A stretch of DNA of 64,000 nucleotides from an uncultured Paracoccaceae bacterium (GCA_947503765.1 CANNFA010000002.1:62001-126000); one strand, 5' to 3'. Numbered from the stretch's first letter, positions 43,727 to 53,081 are shown. Translations and numbers: made by a program. Notes: generated from the sequence alone by a model not told the origin.

Positions 43727-44140
43727 GTGCTGATCCACGCCACCAGCATCGCGTGGGACGGCCGGGCCGTCCTGATCCGGGGCGCCGCCGGAAGCGGGAA
43801 ATCCTCGCTGGCGCTGCAACTGATGGCGCATGGTGCCGGGCTGATTTCCGACGACCGCACGCACCTTGCGACGCGGGATGGCTGGCCATACGCCTCGGCG
43901 CCGGACACGATCCGCGGCCGAATCGAGGCGCGCGGCGTCGGGATCCTTGCCGCCGCCCCGGCCGCTTCCGCCCCGGTCGTGCTGGTCGTCGATCTGGACC
44001 ATACCGAAACGGACCGCATCCCGCCGCCGCGCGAAGCCGTGGTGCTGAATTGTTCCATCGCGCTGCTTCACAAGGCCGAGAGCCTTCATTTCGCGGCGGC
44101 AATCCTGCAATATCTGAAAGGCGGACGCGCAAGCATGTGA
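43727..44140 (+). CDS. hprK: HPr kinase/phosphorylase, short alphaproteobacterial form
   Basis: 137 residues from the GTG at 43727; no ATG gives a family-like start. Walker A is GAAGSGKSS, followed by [14 protein letters not shown]. The short form lacks the N-terminal domain of Firmicutes HprK (about 310 residues). It phosphorylates HPr on serine and signals carbon status. Gene order chvG-hprK-rapZ-EIIA(Man)-ptsH is diagnostic. The next gene begins 23 bp after its stop. Confidence 0.9.
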   Translation: MLIHATSIAWDGRAVLIRGAAGSGKSSLALQLMAHGAGLISDDRTHLATRDGWPYASAPDTIRGRIEARGVGILAAAPAASAPVVLVVDLDHTETDRIPPPREAVVLNCSIALLHKAESLHFAAAILQYLKGGRASM

Positions 44141-44163
44141 GGCGCGGCGACGAAAGGCGAGAT

Positions 44164-45084
44164 GTGACGAAACCCGATGGCAGTTCCCGGCAGGACCGGC
44201 TGGTCCTGGTGACCGGGCCTTCCGGCGCTGGCCGCTCGACGGCGATCAACGTGCTCGAGGATCTGGGCTTCGAGGCGATCGACAACATGCCGATGCGCCT
44301 TTTGCCCCGGTTGCTGGACGGCGACGCGGCGGATTGCCCGCTGGCGCTGGGACTTGACGTGCGCAACCGCGATTTCAGCGTCGAGGCGATCCTCGATCTC
44401 GTGCGCGGCGCCCGTGGCGGGCCCGGTGCGGGAATGGAGCTGCTGTATCTCGATTGCAGCACCGAGGTTCTGCTGCGCCGCTATTCGGAAACCCGCCGCC
44501 GCCACCCGCTGGCCGGCCAGGCCCAGCCGCTGCTGGGCATCGAGCGCGAGGCCGAGCTTCTGGCGCCGATCCGCGCCATCGCCGACATCCTGATCGACAC
44601 GTCCGAGCTGTCGCCGCACGACCTGCGGGACGAGTTGCAGGGCTGGTTCGACCCCGACCCGCAATCGCGCATGGCCGTGTCGATCCAGAGCTTTTCGTAC
44701 AAGCGCGGGGTGCCGCGCGGGGTCGACATGGTGTTTGACTGCCGGTTCCTGCGCAACCCGCACTGGCAGCCCGAGTTGCGGGCGCTGGACGGCACCGATG
44801 CGGCGGTCGCCGCGCATGTCGCCGGCGATGCCCGGTTCGACGCGTTCTTTGCCAAGGTGCTGGACATGGCCGACCTGCTGCTGCCCGCCTACCGCGAGGA
44901 AGGCAAGACGCATCTGACCATCGGTTTCGGCTGTACCGGCGGGCAGCACCGGTCCGTTGCCCTCACGGAAGGGCTGGCAAACGCTCTTGCAAACCGGGGG
45001 TGGCAGGTCTCTAAGAGGCACAGGGAATTGGAGCGGCGGGCCAGACACGTCCCGCCGGCATCCGTTGGGGTGGGCGTTTCGTGA
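44164..45084 (+). CDS. rapZ: RNase adapter protein RapZ
   Basis: 306 residues from a GTG at 44164 preceded by GAAAGGCGAG; GTG 44137 is an alternative. N-terminal Walker [13 protein letters not shown], and the C-terminal signature [27 protein letters not shown] (split: [25 protein letters not shown]) followed by [19 protein letters not shown] are diagnostic. RapZ guides RNase E to small RNAs controlling GlmS in enterobacteria and binds UDP-GlcNAc; here it bridges PTS status and envelope control. Overlaps the next gene by four bases. Confidence 0.96.
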   Translation: MTKPDGSSRQDRLVLVTGPSGAGRSTAINVLEDLGFEAIDNMPMRLLPRLLDGDAADCPLALGLDVRNRDFSVEAILDLVRGARGGPGAGMELLYLDCSTEVLLRRYSETRRRHPLAGQAQPLLGIEREAELLAPIRAIADILIDTSELSPHDLRDELQGWFDPDPQSRMAVSIQSFSYKRGVPRGVDMVFDCRFLRNPHWQPELRALDGTDAAVAAHVAGDARFDAFFAKVLDMADLLLPAYREEGKTHLTIGFGCTGGQHRSVALTEGLANALANRGWQVSKRHRELERRARHVPPASVGVGVS

Positions 45085-45467
45085 TTGGCATCGTCATCGT
45101 TGCACATGGCGGACTGGCGCGGGAATATCTTGGCGCCGTCGAGCACGTGGTCGGACGTCAGAACGGGATCCGCGCGATCTCCATCGAACCCGACCACGAC
45201 CGCAGCCTGAAGCAGACCGAGATTTGCGCCGCTGCCGACAGCGTGGATTCCGGCAATGGCGTGGTGGTCGTCACCGACATGTTCGGCGGCTCTCCGAGCA
45301 ATCTGAGCCTGCGGGCCTGCGCCGTGAAGGACCGCAAGATCATGTACGGCGCGAACCTGCCGATGCTGATCAAACTGGCGAAGTCCCGCCACCTTGCGCT
45401 GGGCGACGCGGTGGACGGTGCGCTGCGGGCGGGCCGGAAATATATCGACAGCTACGACGTGGCGTGA
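45081..45467 (+). CDS. PTS EIIA component, mannose type
   Basis: 128 residues from a GTG that overlaps the rapZ stop (GTGA). Phospho-acceptor His9 in [26 protein letters not shown] (the family motif), and a final helix [15 protein letters not shown]. Only the IIA domain is present; no IIB, IIC or IID for sugar transport is nearby, so it is regulatory. It would exchange phosphate with HPr (17 bp downstream). Confidence 0.92.
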   Translation: MIGIVIVAHGGLAREYLGAVEHVVGRQNGIRAISIEPDHDRSLKQTEICAAADSVDSGNGVVVVTDMFGGSPSNLSLRACAVKDRKIMYGANLPMLIKLAKSRHLALGDAVDGALRAGRKYIDSYDVA

Positions 45468-45483
45468 CATAGCCGGGCGGGTG

Positions 45484-45762
45484 ATGAGCAGCACCAACAA
45501 ACGTACCTTGTTGATCGTCAACGAAAAGGGGCTGCATGCCCGCGCCTCGGCCAAGCTGGTCGAGGTGGTGGAGGATCATTCCGCCCAGGCCGTCGTGTCG
45601 AAGGATGGCCAGAGCGCGAGCGGCGACAGCATCATGGGGCTTTTGATGTTGGCAGCCGCAAGGGGAACCACTATTGAGATCGAGACCAGCGGGCCGGAGG
45701 CTGAAAAGCTTGCCGACGCGCTGGAGGCACTTGTGGCCGACCGGTTCGGCGAAGACATGTAA
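45484..45762 (+). CDS. ptsH: HPr phosphocarrier
   Basis: 92 residues. The phospho-acceptor His18 lies in KGLHARASAKLV, and the serine of the HprK target region (SGDSIMGLLML, Ser49) is conserved. It is NPr/HPr-like and receives phosphate from EI (PtsP or PtsI), which is not in this window. The presence of an intact serine agrees with the nearby hprK. The start ATG follows GTG at 45481; the ATG is preferred. Confidence 0.95.
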   Translation: MSSTNKRTLLIVNEKGLHARASAKLVEVVEDHSAQAVVSKDGQSASGDSIMGLLMLAAARGTTIEIETSGPEAEKLADALEALVADRFGEDM

Positions 45763-45822
45763 TCCGGTCCCTCGAGGAGGCAGCTTGGCTGGTCAGACCC
45801 CCTTTTCCCGAGGTTGCCGCTG

Positions 45823-46713
45823 ATGCGCGCCGGGCCGACATCGCGGGCGCGCCGGGGAATGGATGCGACCAAGCCGCCCGGCGAGCAGGGATATGACCGG
45901 CGCCGCCTGACCTATGCAAACACGTTCGATTCGCCGCTGAAAGGGCTGACGATCCGCGCGATCGAATGGCTGACGGGCAAGGTGTCGATCATCCGCATGC
46001 TGCGCGAGTTTGCCCGCCGCGGACCGCATGAACGCGAAGCGTTCTGGACCCAGGCGCTGGACGTGATGCAGATCGACATCCGCACGCCGGACGATCAGCT
46101 TGCCAGGGTGCCCGCCGACGGGCCGGTCGTCGTGGTGGCGAACCATCCGCACGGTCTGGTCGACGGCATGGTGATCGCCCAGATCCTCAGCCGCAAGCGG
46201 CCCGATTTCAAGGTGCTGGTGCGCGGGTTCCTGACCGGTATCGACGAGATGGCGGCGAGTTTCCTGATCTCGGTGCCGTTCCCGCACGAGGACGACGCAC
46301 AGCGCAAGGGCATGAAGATGCGCGCCGAGGCGATGCAGCATCTCAAGAATGACGGGGTCATCGCTCTGTTCCCGTCCGGCGTCGTCGCCCATTCCGAGAC
46401 GATGATGGGGCCGGCGATAGAGGCCGAATGGAACGTGTTCACCGCCAAGATGATCCGCGAATCCGGCGCCACGATCCTGCCGGTCCATTTCCGCGGCGCG
46501 AATTCGCGCTGGTACCAGATTGCGAACCGGCTGTCGCCGACCCTGCGCCAGGGCCTGCTGCTGCACGAAATCGTCGCGGCCTGCAAACGGCCACAGGCGC
46601 CGGTGATCGGCCGCCCGATCCCGCCTGACGAATGGGCCGAGCCGATCCGCGAGCCGCGCGCCTACATGGCATGGCTGCGCGCGCATGTCCTTGCGTTGGG
46701 GGACGGCGGCTGA
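45823..46713 (+). CDS. Lysophospholipid acyltransferase family protein
   Basis: 296 residues from the ATG at 45823 (CGAGG 9 bp upstream); a TTG three codons earlier is possible. The PlsC-type block ANHPHGLVDGMVIAQ is of the NHPxGxxDG variant, with a central FPHEDDAQRKGMKMRAEAM and a later LFPSGVVAHSETMMG (FPxG). Hydrophobic segments are short. Probably acylates a lyso-phospholipid or ornithine lipid precursor; exact substrate is not shown. It lies 60 bp after ptsH in the same direction. Confidence 0.8.
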   Translation: MRAGPTSRARRGMDATKPPGEQGYDRRRLTYANTFDSPLKGLTIRAIEWLTGKVSIIRMLREFARRGPHEREAFWTQALDVMQIDIRTPDDQLARVPADGPVVVVANHPHGLVDGMVIAQILSRKRPDFKVLVRGFLTGIDEMAASFLISVPFPHEDDAQRKGMKMRAEAMQHLKNDGVIALFPSGVVAHSETMMGPAIEAEWNVFTAKMIRESGATILPVHFRGANSRWYQIANRLSPTLRQGLLLHEIVAACKRPQAPVIGRPIPPDEWAEPIREPRAYMAWLRAHVLALGDGG

Positions 46714-46810
46714 GCGGCGCAGGCGGCGGCGTTCGTTCACATCTTCGAATATGACAGGAACCTTCGTGCAAAGCGCCGTGTTGACTTGGCGAACCGAGGA
46801 AATGTCAGCG

Positions 46811-47146
46811 ATGCACCTGTCCGCGATATACGCCAATCTGAACTGCACCGACCTGCACCGCAGCGAGCGGTGGTTCCGGCGCATGTTCGGTCGCCGCTGC
46901 GACCGAAGGCCGATGCCCGGCCTGGTCGAGTGGCGCTACCAAGGCGGCTGCGGCTTTCAGCTGTTCGAGAACCCGGACGACGCCGGAAAGGGCACGCTCA
47001 CCCTGCTGGTGCAGGATGTGCGCAAGGAACACGAACGCCTGTCGAAGATCGCCCCCGGCCAGCTTGAGATCGGGAACGGCGCACCGATATTGCGGCTGCA
47101 CGATCCCGATGGAAACCTTGTCGTTCTGGCCGAATCCGGGGATTGA
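46811..47146 (+). CDS. VOC (glyoxalase-like) family protein
   Basis: 111 residues from the ATG at 46811, whose GAGG site lies 10 bp upstream; ATG 46802 is closer to the site. Motifs: SAIYANLNCTDLHRSERWFRRMF, RPMPGLVEWRYQGGCGFQLFEN, and a final LRLHDPDGNLVVLAE with the usual DPDGN turn of the vicinal-oxygen-chelate fold. A single small domain, likely acting as a dimer. Substrate unknown. Confidence 0.82.
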   Translation: MHLSAIYANLNCTDLHRSERWFRRMFGRRCDRRPMPGLVEWRYQGGCGFQLFENPDDAGKGTLTLLVQDVRKEHERLSKIAPGQLEIGNGAPILRLHDPDGNLVVLAESGD

Positions 47147-48022
47147 TCAGCGCGTCGGCACAGGCTCGTCGCCCCGATAGTCGTAAAAGCCCCGGCCCGC
47201 CTTTCGGCCAAGCCAACCGGCCTCTACATATTTCACCAGAAGCGGGCAGGGCCGGTACTTGGTGTCGGCCAGCCCGTCATGCAGCACGTTCATGATCGCC
47301 AGGCAGATGTCGAGACCGATGAAATCGGCCAGCTCCAGCGGCCCCATCGGGTGGTTCGCCCCGAGTTTCAGCGACTCGTCGATCGAGCGCACGCTGCCAA
47401 CCCCTTCGTACAGGGTATAGACGGCCTCGTTGATCATCGGCACGAGGATGCGGTTGACGATGAAGGCGGGGAAATCCTCGGCGCTGGCGGCGGTCTTTCC
47501 CAGCCGTTCCACGACGCCCAGGCAGGCATTGTAGGTCGGCTCGTCCGTGGCGATGCCGCGGATCAGTTCCACCAGCTTCATCACCGGCACCGGGTTCATG
47601 AAGTGGAAGCCCATGAAACGCTCGGGCCGGTCGGTCCGGCTGGCAAGCCGGGTGATCGAGATCGACGACGTGTTGGATGTCAGGATCGTGTGCGGCTGCA
47701 GATGCGGCACCAGGTCTTCGAAGATCGCGGTCTTGACCGTCTCGCGTTCGGTCGCGGCCTCGATCACCAGATCGGTCGCGCCGAGATCCGAAAGTTTCAT
47801 CGTCGTGTCGATCCGGGCGAGCGCGCTTGCCTTGTCGTCATCCGATATGCTGCCCTTCGACACCTGCCGGTTCAGGTTCTTGTCCACCAGCGCGAGGGCC
47901 TTGGTCAGCGCATCGTCGCTGATATCGTTCAGCAGAACCTCGTACCCGGCAACCGCCAGGACATGCGCAATCCCGTTGCCCATCTGGCCCGCGCCGACAA
48001 CCCCGATCCGCTTGATTTCCAT
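47147..48022 (-). CDS. hbd: 3-hydroxybutyryl-CoA dehydrogenase
   Basis: 291 residues from the ATG at 48022. NAD-binding RIGVVGAGQMGNGIAHVLAVAGYEV, catalytic His in FMGFHFMNPVPVMKLVE and the C-terminal helical domain (NHPMGPLELADFIGLDICL) are intact. It interconverts acetoacetyl-CoA and 3-hydroxybutyryl-CoA, a branch entering PHB and the ethylmalonyl-CoA pathway. The upstream in-frame region adds nothing recognisable. Confidence 0.93.
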   Translation of the reverse strand: MEIKRIGVVGAGQMGNGIAHVLAVAGYEVLLNDISDDALTKALALVDKNLNRQVSKGSISDDDKASALARIDTTMKLSDLGATDLVIEAATERETVKTAIFEDLVPHLQPHTILTSNTSSISITRLASRTDRPERFMGFHFMNPVPVMKLVELIRGIATDEPTYNACLGVVERLGKTAASAEDFPAFIVNRILVPMINEAVYTLYEGVGSVRSIDESLKLGANHPMGPLELADFIGLDICLAIMNVLHDGLADTKYRPCPLLVKYVEAGWLGRKAGRGFYDYRGDEPVPTR

Positions 48023-48191
48023 GTCCGTCCCCTTCGGCCTGATTGCGCGCGACCATATGCGCCGCCTCTCCCGGCTTGCAAGGCCGAAAGGTCCGCACAA
48101 TTCGCCTCGAATGCCCAGGTTAGCGGCTTGGCAAGACATCGGTGCGAATCTGGGGGCAGGGTGGACTTTGACAGCGAAGTGAGTGGGTGGA

Positions 48192-49019
48192 ATGAACCAT
48201 GTGAACATGCGCCAAACGGGGCTCGACTACTTTCCCTGCCGGTACGGAACCTCGAAGCAGCTGTTTCGCGGCCCGCGCCGGCGGATCGAAGGGGATTTCA
48301 TCGCCTTTCTGGGCGGGACCGAGACCTACGGCAAATTCATCGAGACACCGTATCCCGCATTGATCGAGCACGGCACCGGCATCCGTTCGGTCAATCTGGG
48401 CTGCATGAATGCCGGGGTCGACGTCTATTGCCATGACAAGAGCCTTCTGGACATCTGCACCAAGGCGCGCGTCACGGTGATCCAGGCGATGGGCGCGCAG
48501 AACATGTCGAACCGGTTCTACGCGGTGCACCCGCGCCGCAACGACCGGTTCCTGAAGGCCTCGACGCTTCTGCAGAAGATTTTCCCAGAGGTGGACTTTA
48601 CCGAGTTCAGCTTTACCCGGCATCTGCTGTCGCGACTCAAGCAGATCTCGCCGGAGAAATTCACCATGCTCCGCCACGAGCTGAAAGAGGCGTGGCTGGC
48701 CCGGATGCGGATGCTGCTGTCGCAGATCGACGGCAAGGTCGTGCTGCTCTGGCTGGCCGATCATGCCCCGTCGAAGCGGGAGCGAAACGAATTCGCGATG
48801 GGCGATCCGTTATTCGTGGATCGCGCGATGCTCGACTCACTGACGGGGGCCGTCACCCGCACGGTCGAAATCGTCGCAACGCCGGAGGAACGTGCGGCAG
48901 GGCTGGAGCGCATGTCTTTCGGCGAACTGGAACGCCCCGCCGCAGAGGAAATGCTGGGCCCCGTCCTGCATGAGCGGTTGGCGGCGGCGCTGGTGCCGGT
49001 GCTGAAAACGATGTTGTAG
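48192..49019 (+). CDS. DUF6473-like hypothetical protein
   Basis: 275 residues from the ATG at 48192 (GGTGG just upstream); ATG 48207 and GTG 48183 are alternatives. Motifs YFPCRYGTSKQLFRGPRR, FIAFLGGTETYGKFIETPYPALIE, and VVLLWLADHAPSKRERNEF recall the family annotated DUF6473 in Rhodobacteraceae. The pattern of GGTETYG and catalytic-looking residues suggests an SGNH-like fold, but no function is known. It is divergent from hbd (169 bp apart). Confidence 0.7.
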   Translation: MNHVNMRQTGLDYFPCRYGTSKQLFRGPRRRIEGDFIAFLGGTETYGKFIETPYPALIEHGTGIRSVNLGCMNAGVDVYCHDKSLLDICTKARVTVIQAMGAQNMSNRFYAVHPRRNDRFLKASTLLQKIFPEVDFTEFSFTRHLLSRLKQISPEKFTMLRHELKEAWLARMRMLLSQIDGKVVLLWLADHAPSKRERNEFAMGDPLFVDRAMLDSLTGAVTRTVEIVATPEERAAGLERMSFGELERPAAEEMLGPVLHERLAAALVPVLKTML

Positions 49020-49078
49020 CCTGAAGACAGGGGTGCCCTCCGGCAAGGCCGAGCGCCCCATCCCGCGCCTTCGCAATG

Positions 49079-49107
49079 AAAAAACCGCCGACCCGAAGGC
49101 CGGCGGT
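49079..49107 (-). terminator. Rho-independent terminator of the cytochrome c gene
   Basis: Read on the minus strand, ACCGCCGGCC pairs with GGTCGGCGGT around a short loop and is followed by six T residues (complement of A 49079-49084). It lies 30 bp after the cytochrome stop at 49137. Strong GC stem and T-tract are classic. Confidence 0.85.
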
Positions 49108-49136
49108 CGATCATCTGCCGCGTGCCGGCGCAGTGC

Positions 49137-49592
49137 CTACTCGTCGGGGCAGGTCTCGTCGAGAAAGGCGGCAAAGGCGGCGGCAACTTCGTCGGCGGAC
49201 TTATCGCCATCCTTGCGGACCTTGTGGGTCATCTTGCTGCGCGCTTTCTTGTCGTCGAGGTAGTCGCGCAGGAAGGCGCGCGGATCCTCGAGATAGGGCA
49301 CGAGGTTCTCGTGATCCCAGACGAGCCCTTCTTCACCGGCCTCGACGATATGCCGTCCATAGCGGAAATCCTCGGACGTGCCGGCCTGCCGGCCGACGAC
49401 GCAATACAGGTTCGGGCCGGTCCGGGCCCGGCCGCCGGCGATCGTGTTGCCGTCCTCGTCGGCGACCATGTGGCAGGTGGCGCATTGGCCGAATTCGTCG
49501 GCGGCATAGGCGGCCTCGTCGGACAGGTCCTGCGCAAATGCCGGCGCGGCCGTTATCGCGGCGGCGGCGAGGGTTGTGGCGAATAGCTTCAT
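49137..49592 (-). CDS. Cytochrome c, class I (c2-like)
   Basis: 151 residues. Signal peptide (AAAAITAAPAFA, cleaved near residue 20). Haem-binding CATCH at Cys37, Cys40 and His41, and GRARTGPNLYCVVGRQAG, the pattern of class I cytochrome c2 but with a Cys instead of the usual Gly after Tyr. The likely methionine ligand is in KARSKMTHKVR. Soluble periplasmic electron carrier. The gene has a clear terminator downstream. It is convergent with the DUF6473-like gene. Confidence 0.88.
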   Translation of the reverse strand: MKLFATTLAAAAITAAPAFAQDLSDEAAYAADEFGQCATCHMVADEDGNTIAGGRARTGPNLYCVVGRQAGTSEDFRYGRHIVEAGEEGLVWDHENLVPYLEDPRAFLRDYLDDKKARSKMTHKVRKDGDKSADEVAAAFAAFLDETCPDE

Positions 49593-49824
49593 GTGGTCCT
49601 CACTGGTCGGTGTCGGGCCGAACCGGCCCCGATATTGCCCCGCGGCTGCCATTGGGCAACTCGGCCGGGGCGATGAAAGTCGGTGTTCGCGTGCCAAGCC
49701 AATATGAAGTGCGATTCGCGGTGGGATCAAGCAGATACTCGGCCAATGATGCCGCGGCCAAGTGCCCGATGGGCGTCTGCCGGGGGCTGGCGCAGCGGCT
49801 GTATCTGGCCTATTTGCCGGGCCG

Positions 49825-50352
49825 ATGCAGGACAGGATCCCGGCCTGGGTAAAAGGCGATCTCGTGCCGGTCGACAAGCTGGCAGTGCACCGGCAGGGGC
49901 TGCGGCACAAGGCGGTGTCGGTATTCGTGATGGACGGGCCGCGCGTGCTGATCCAGCGGCGGGCGGCGGGCAAGTATCATACGCCCGGCCTCTGGGCGAA
50001 CACCTGCTGCACGCATCCACTGTGGGGCGAGGCCGATGCCGATTGCGCGATCCGCAGGCTGCGGCAGGAGCTGGGGATCACCGGGCTGGTCCCGGTCCAT
50101 CGCGGCGAGGTGCAATACCGTGCCGATGTCGGCGGCGGGCTGATCGAGGACGAGGTGGTCCAGGTTTTCACCTGCACGGCGGATGCCGATCTGCCGATCG
50201 CACCCGACCCCGACGAAGTGGCCGAGACGCGCTGGATCGACCGCGCCGCGCTGCTGGCAGAGATCGCGGCCGATCCCGCCCGCTTCACCCCGTGGATGCG
50301 CATCTACATGGCCGACCATGCGGCGCGCATTTTCGGTGCGGATCCGGGGTGA
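49825..50352 (+). CDS. idi: Isopentenyl-diphosphate delta-isomerase, type 1
   Basis: 175 residues from the ATG at 49825. Signature GLRHKAVSVFVMDG, KYHTPGLWANTCCTHP (active-site cysteine), and the Nudix-like AIRRLRQELGITGL and GGLIEDEVVQVF. It converts IPP to DMAPP for isoprenoids (carotenoids, quinones). Longer in-frame starts add unrelated residues. Convergent with etfA. Confidence 0.93.
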   Translation: MQDRIPAWVKGDLVPVDKLAVHRQGLRHKAVSVFVMDGPRVLIQRRAAGKYHTPGLWANTCCTHPLWGEADADCAIRRLRQELGITGLVPVHRGEVQYRADVGGGLIEDEVVQVFTCTADADLPIAPDPDEVAETRWIDRAALLAEIAADPARFTPWMRIYMADHAARIFGADPG

Positions 50353-50358
50353 GGGCGC

Positions 50359-50381
50359 GGCGGGGGCAGGAATCCCCCGCC
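50359..50381. terminator. Bidirectional hairpin between idi and etfA
   Basis: GGCGGGGG (50359-50366) pairs with CCCCCGCC (50374-50381) around CAGGAAT: an 8-bp GC stem with a 7-base loop, positioned in the 40 bp between convergent idi and etfA. No T-tract. Confidence 0.5.
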
Positions 50382-50392
50382 CCCTGATATGA

Positions 50393-51319
50393 TCAAAGCT
50401 TTTCAGTCAGTTCCGGCACGATGTCGAACAGATCGCCCACCAGCCCGTAATCGGCGACCTGGAAGATCGGGGCCTCGTCGTCCTTGTTGATCGCGACGAT
50501 CACCTTGCTGTCCTTCATGCCCGCAAGATGCTGGATCGCGCCGGAAATGCCGACCGCGACATACAGCTCGGGCGCGACGACCTTGCCGGTCTGGCCCACC
50601 TGCCAGTCATTCGGGGCATAGCCCGAATCCACCGCCGCACGAGAGGCACCCACCGCGGCCCCCAGCTTGTCTGCCAGTTTTTCGATCAGGGCAAAGTCGT
50701 CCTCCGATCCGACGCCGCGCCCGCCGGACACGACACGGCCCGCCGAGGTCAGCTCGGGCCGGTCGCTTTCGGCCACCTTGTCCTCGACCCATTCCGACAG
50801 GCCGGGATCCGTGGCCGCACCGACAGACTCGACCGGTGCCGCATCCTGTTCGCCCGCCGCTTCGAAGGTCGAGGTTCGGATCGTGACCACCTTCTTGTCG
50901 TCGCCCGACTTTACCGTCTGGACGGCGTTGCCGGCATAGACCGGCCGCTGATAGGTGTCGGCGTCGACGATGCCGGACACGTCGGAAATCACCATCACGT
51001 CCAGCAGTGCGGCCACCCGGGGCATCACGTTCTTGGCATCGGTCGTGGCCGGCGCGACGATATGGTCGTAATCGCCGGCCAGCGACACGATCAGCGCCGC
51101 GGTCGATTCGGCCAGCCGGTGACCCAGGCTGTCATCCTCGGCGACCAGCACCTTTGCCACGCCGTCGACCCTTGCCGCGGCCTCGCCCGCCGCTGCCGCA
51201 GAGGCGCCGGCGCACAGGGCCGTCACTTCGCCAAGTTGTTTCGCCGCCGTCACCGCCTTGGCGGTTGCGTCAAGTTGCAGCTCGCCGCCGCTCACCTCGG
51301 CCAGAAGAAGAACCGCCAT
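50393..51319 (-). CDS. etfA: Electron transfer flavoprotein subunit alpha
   Basis: 308 residues from the ATG at 51319, overlapping the etfB stop by one base. FAD-binding C-terminal domain: [45 protein letters not shown] in short motifs VVSGGRGVG and [11 protein letters not shown], then [20 protein letters not shown]. It forms the ETF dimer with EtfB, accepting electrons from acyl-CoA dehydrogenases including Mcd. Full length for the family. Confidence 0.96.
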   Translation of the reverse strand: MAVLLLAEVSGGELQLDATAKAVTAAKQLGEVTALCAGASAAAAGEAAARVDGVAKVLVAEDDSLGHRLAESTAALIVSLAGDYDHIVAPATTDAKNVMPRVAALLDVMVISDVSGIVDADTYQRPVYAGNAVQTVKSGDDKKVVTIRTSTFEAAGEQDAAPVESVGAATDPGLSEWVEDKVAESDRPELTSAGRVVSGGRGVGSEDDFALIEKLADKLGAAVGASRAAVDSGYAPNDWQVGQTGKVVAPELYVAVGISGAIQHLAGMKDSKVIVAINKDDEAPIFQVADYGLVGDLFDIVPELTEKL

Positions 51320-52080
51320 CACAGAACTCCCGCTTCGTTCTTGAGTTTCTCGATCAGCTCGTCCACCGAGCCCACGATTTCGCCGGCCTTGCGCTCTGCC
51401 GGTTCCTCGGTCCTGAGCACTTCGAGGCGCGGCGCGACGTCGACGCCGTAATCCTCGGGCGTCTTTTCATCGAGCGGCTTCTTCTTGGCCTTCATGATGT
51501 TCGGAAGGCTGGCATAGCGCGGCTCGTTCAGGCGCAGATCGACGGTCACGATCGTCGGCAGCTTGACCTTGATGGTCTGCAAGCCGCCATCGACCTCGCG
51601 CGTCACCTTTGCGCTGTCGCCGTCGATCTCGATCCCCGAGGCGAAGGTGGCCTGCGACCAGCCGAGCAGCGCCGCCAGCATCTGCCCCGTCGCGTTCATG
51701 TCGTTGTCGATCGCCTGCTTGCCGGCGAGCACCAGCTGCGGCTGTTCCTCGTCGATCACGGCCTTGAGGATCTTGGCCACGGCCAGCGGTTCGATATCGG
51801 TATGCACATCGTCCGTGGCCACGATCAGGATCGCCCGGTCGGCGCCCATCGCCAGCGCGGTGCGCAGGGTTTCCTGCGCCTGCTTGACGCCGATCGACAC
51901 GGCCACGACCTCTTCGGCCTTGCCCGCTTCCTTGAGGCGGATCGCCTCTTCCACCGCGATTTCGTCGAACGGGTTCATCGACATCTTGACGTTGGCCAGA
52001 TCGACGCCCGATCCGTCCGCCTTGACGCGGACCTTCACGTTGTAGTCGATCACCCGCTTGACCGGCACAAGCACCTTCAT
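51319..52080 (-). CDS. etfB: Electron transfer flavoprotein subunit beta
   Basis: 253 residues. Adenine-nucleotide-binding ETF domain: [45 protein letters not shown] and QVLAG-like [21 protein letters not shown]. Translationally coupled to etfA. An untranslated 147 bp (52081-52227) lies before it, up to the end of the cobalamin adenosyltransferase gene. Confidence 0.96.
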   Translation of the reverse strand: MKVLVPVKRVIDYNVKVRVKADGSGVDLANVKMSMNPFDEIAVEEAIRLKEAGKAEEVVAVSIGVKQAQETLRTALAMGADRAILIVATDDVHTDIEPLAVAKILKAVIDEEQPQLVLAGKQAIDNDMNATGQMLAALLGWSQATFASGIEIDGDSAKVTREVDGGLQTIKVKLPTIVTVDLRLNEPRYASLPNIMKAKKKPLDEKTPEDYGVDVAPRLEVLRTEEPAERKAGEIVGSVDELIEKLKNEAGVL

Positions 52081-52227
52081 GCGTGTTCTCCCTCGGTTTT
52101 CCAGATTGCCCGAACGGACAGGACAGACGTTGTCGCGCAGAGTGTTAGCCGCTCTGCCGTGCGGGAAACAGGGGAAAAACGCCCCCCTGCGGGCAATCGC
52201 CGCCCCCTGCCCGCGGTGCGAGCGCTA

Positions 52228-52800
52228 TCAGCGATTCGCGCCCGGCTGCCACAGCACATCCGCCTTGCCGCCGTCATTGGCGATGCGGGCGGCGACGAAC
52301 AGCCAGTCGGACAGCCGGTTCAGGTATTTCACGGCGGCGGGATTCACCGGCTCGGCTTCGGCCAGTTCGACGGTCGCGCGCTCGGCGCGGCGGGCGACGG
52401 TGCGGCACAGGTGCAGATGCGCGGCCAGCGCGCTGCCGCCGGGCAGGATGAAGCTGCGCAGCGGCTCCAGCACCGAGGTCATCGCGTCGATTTCCGATTC
52501 GAGCCACGCGACCTGCTCGTCGGTGACGCGCAGGGGCGGATACTCGGCCTCGGCGTCCTTTTCCATCTCGGGGCGGCACAGATCGGCGCCCACGTCGAAC
52601 AGGTCGTTCTGGATCCGCGAGAGCTGTGCCTCGACCTCGCCATCCGCGTGCAGGCGCGCAAGGCCCAGCGTCGCGTTCACCTCGTCCACCGTGCCGTAGG
52701 CGGCAACGCGCGGCGAATGCTTGGCGACGCGCACGCCATTGCCCAGCGCGGTGTCGCCGCCATCGCCGGTGCGGGTGTAAATCTTGTTCAGAACGATCAT
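52228..52800 (-). CDS. ATP:cob(I)alamin adenosyltransferase (PduO type)
   Basis: 190 residues from the ATG at 52800. KIYTRTGDGGDTALGNGVRVAKHSPRV (ATP-binding RTGDGG), TVDEVNATLGLAR, FILPGGSALAAHLHLCRTVARRAERA and the C-terminal YLNRLSDWLFVAARI are the family. It makes adenosylcobalamin for methylmalonyl-CoA and ethylmalonyl-CoA mutases. The stop of the preceding membrane-protein gene overlaps its start by one base. Confidence 0.93.
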   Translation of the reverse strand: MIVLNKIYTRTGDGGDTALGNGVRVAKHSPRVAAYGTVDEVNATLGLARLHADGEVEAQLSRIQNDLFDVGADLCRPEMEKDAEAEYPPLRVTDEQVAWLESEIDAMTSVLEPLRSFILPGGSALAAHLHLCRTVARRAERATVELAEAEPVNPAAVKYLNRLSDWLFVAARIANDGGKADVLWQPGANR

Positions 52801-53009
52801 CAGTTGCCTCCCATGCGCCGGACCACCACGAACAGAAGGATCAGCAGCACCGCCACGGCCTGCGCGGCGATCCGGTAGCGCATCAGGCGGTTGGCGTTGC
52901 GGCGATGGAACTCGCCCCCCTTGCCGAAGCTGCCGACGCCGATCATCAGGATGACCAATACCCCGAGGCAGGCCGCGATGACGAGGATGAATAGCGGGTC
53001 GCGCCACAT
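52800..53009 (-). CDS. Small twin-helix membrane protein
   Basis: 69 residues from the ATG at 53009, with AAGGACAG as ribosome site. Two hydrophobic helices (~6-26 and ~50-65) separated by a basic loop (GKGGEFHRRNANRLMRYR), the HIG1-like pattern of twin-transmembrane proteins. In alphaproteobacteria such a gene commonly precedes the cobalamin adenosyltransferase, as here. Function unknown. A longer start at 53063 adds residues of no resemblance. Confidence 0.8.
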   Translation of the reverse strand: MWRDPLFILVIAACLGVLVILMIGVGSFGKGGEFHRRNANRLMRYRIAAQAVAVLLILLFVVVRRMGGN

Positions 53010-53081
53010 GGGCTGTCCTTTCTGTCCTTTGCGCCGATGTAGCGGGGGATCGGGGAAAACCAAACCGGCAATTTGGCGCGG

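Noticed and set aside
49665-49852. Short frame upstream of idi (MKVGVRVPSQYEV...)
   Set aside because: Runs into idi in another frame, lacks motifs and has no clear ribosome site.
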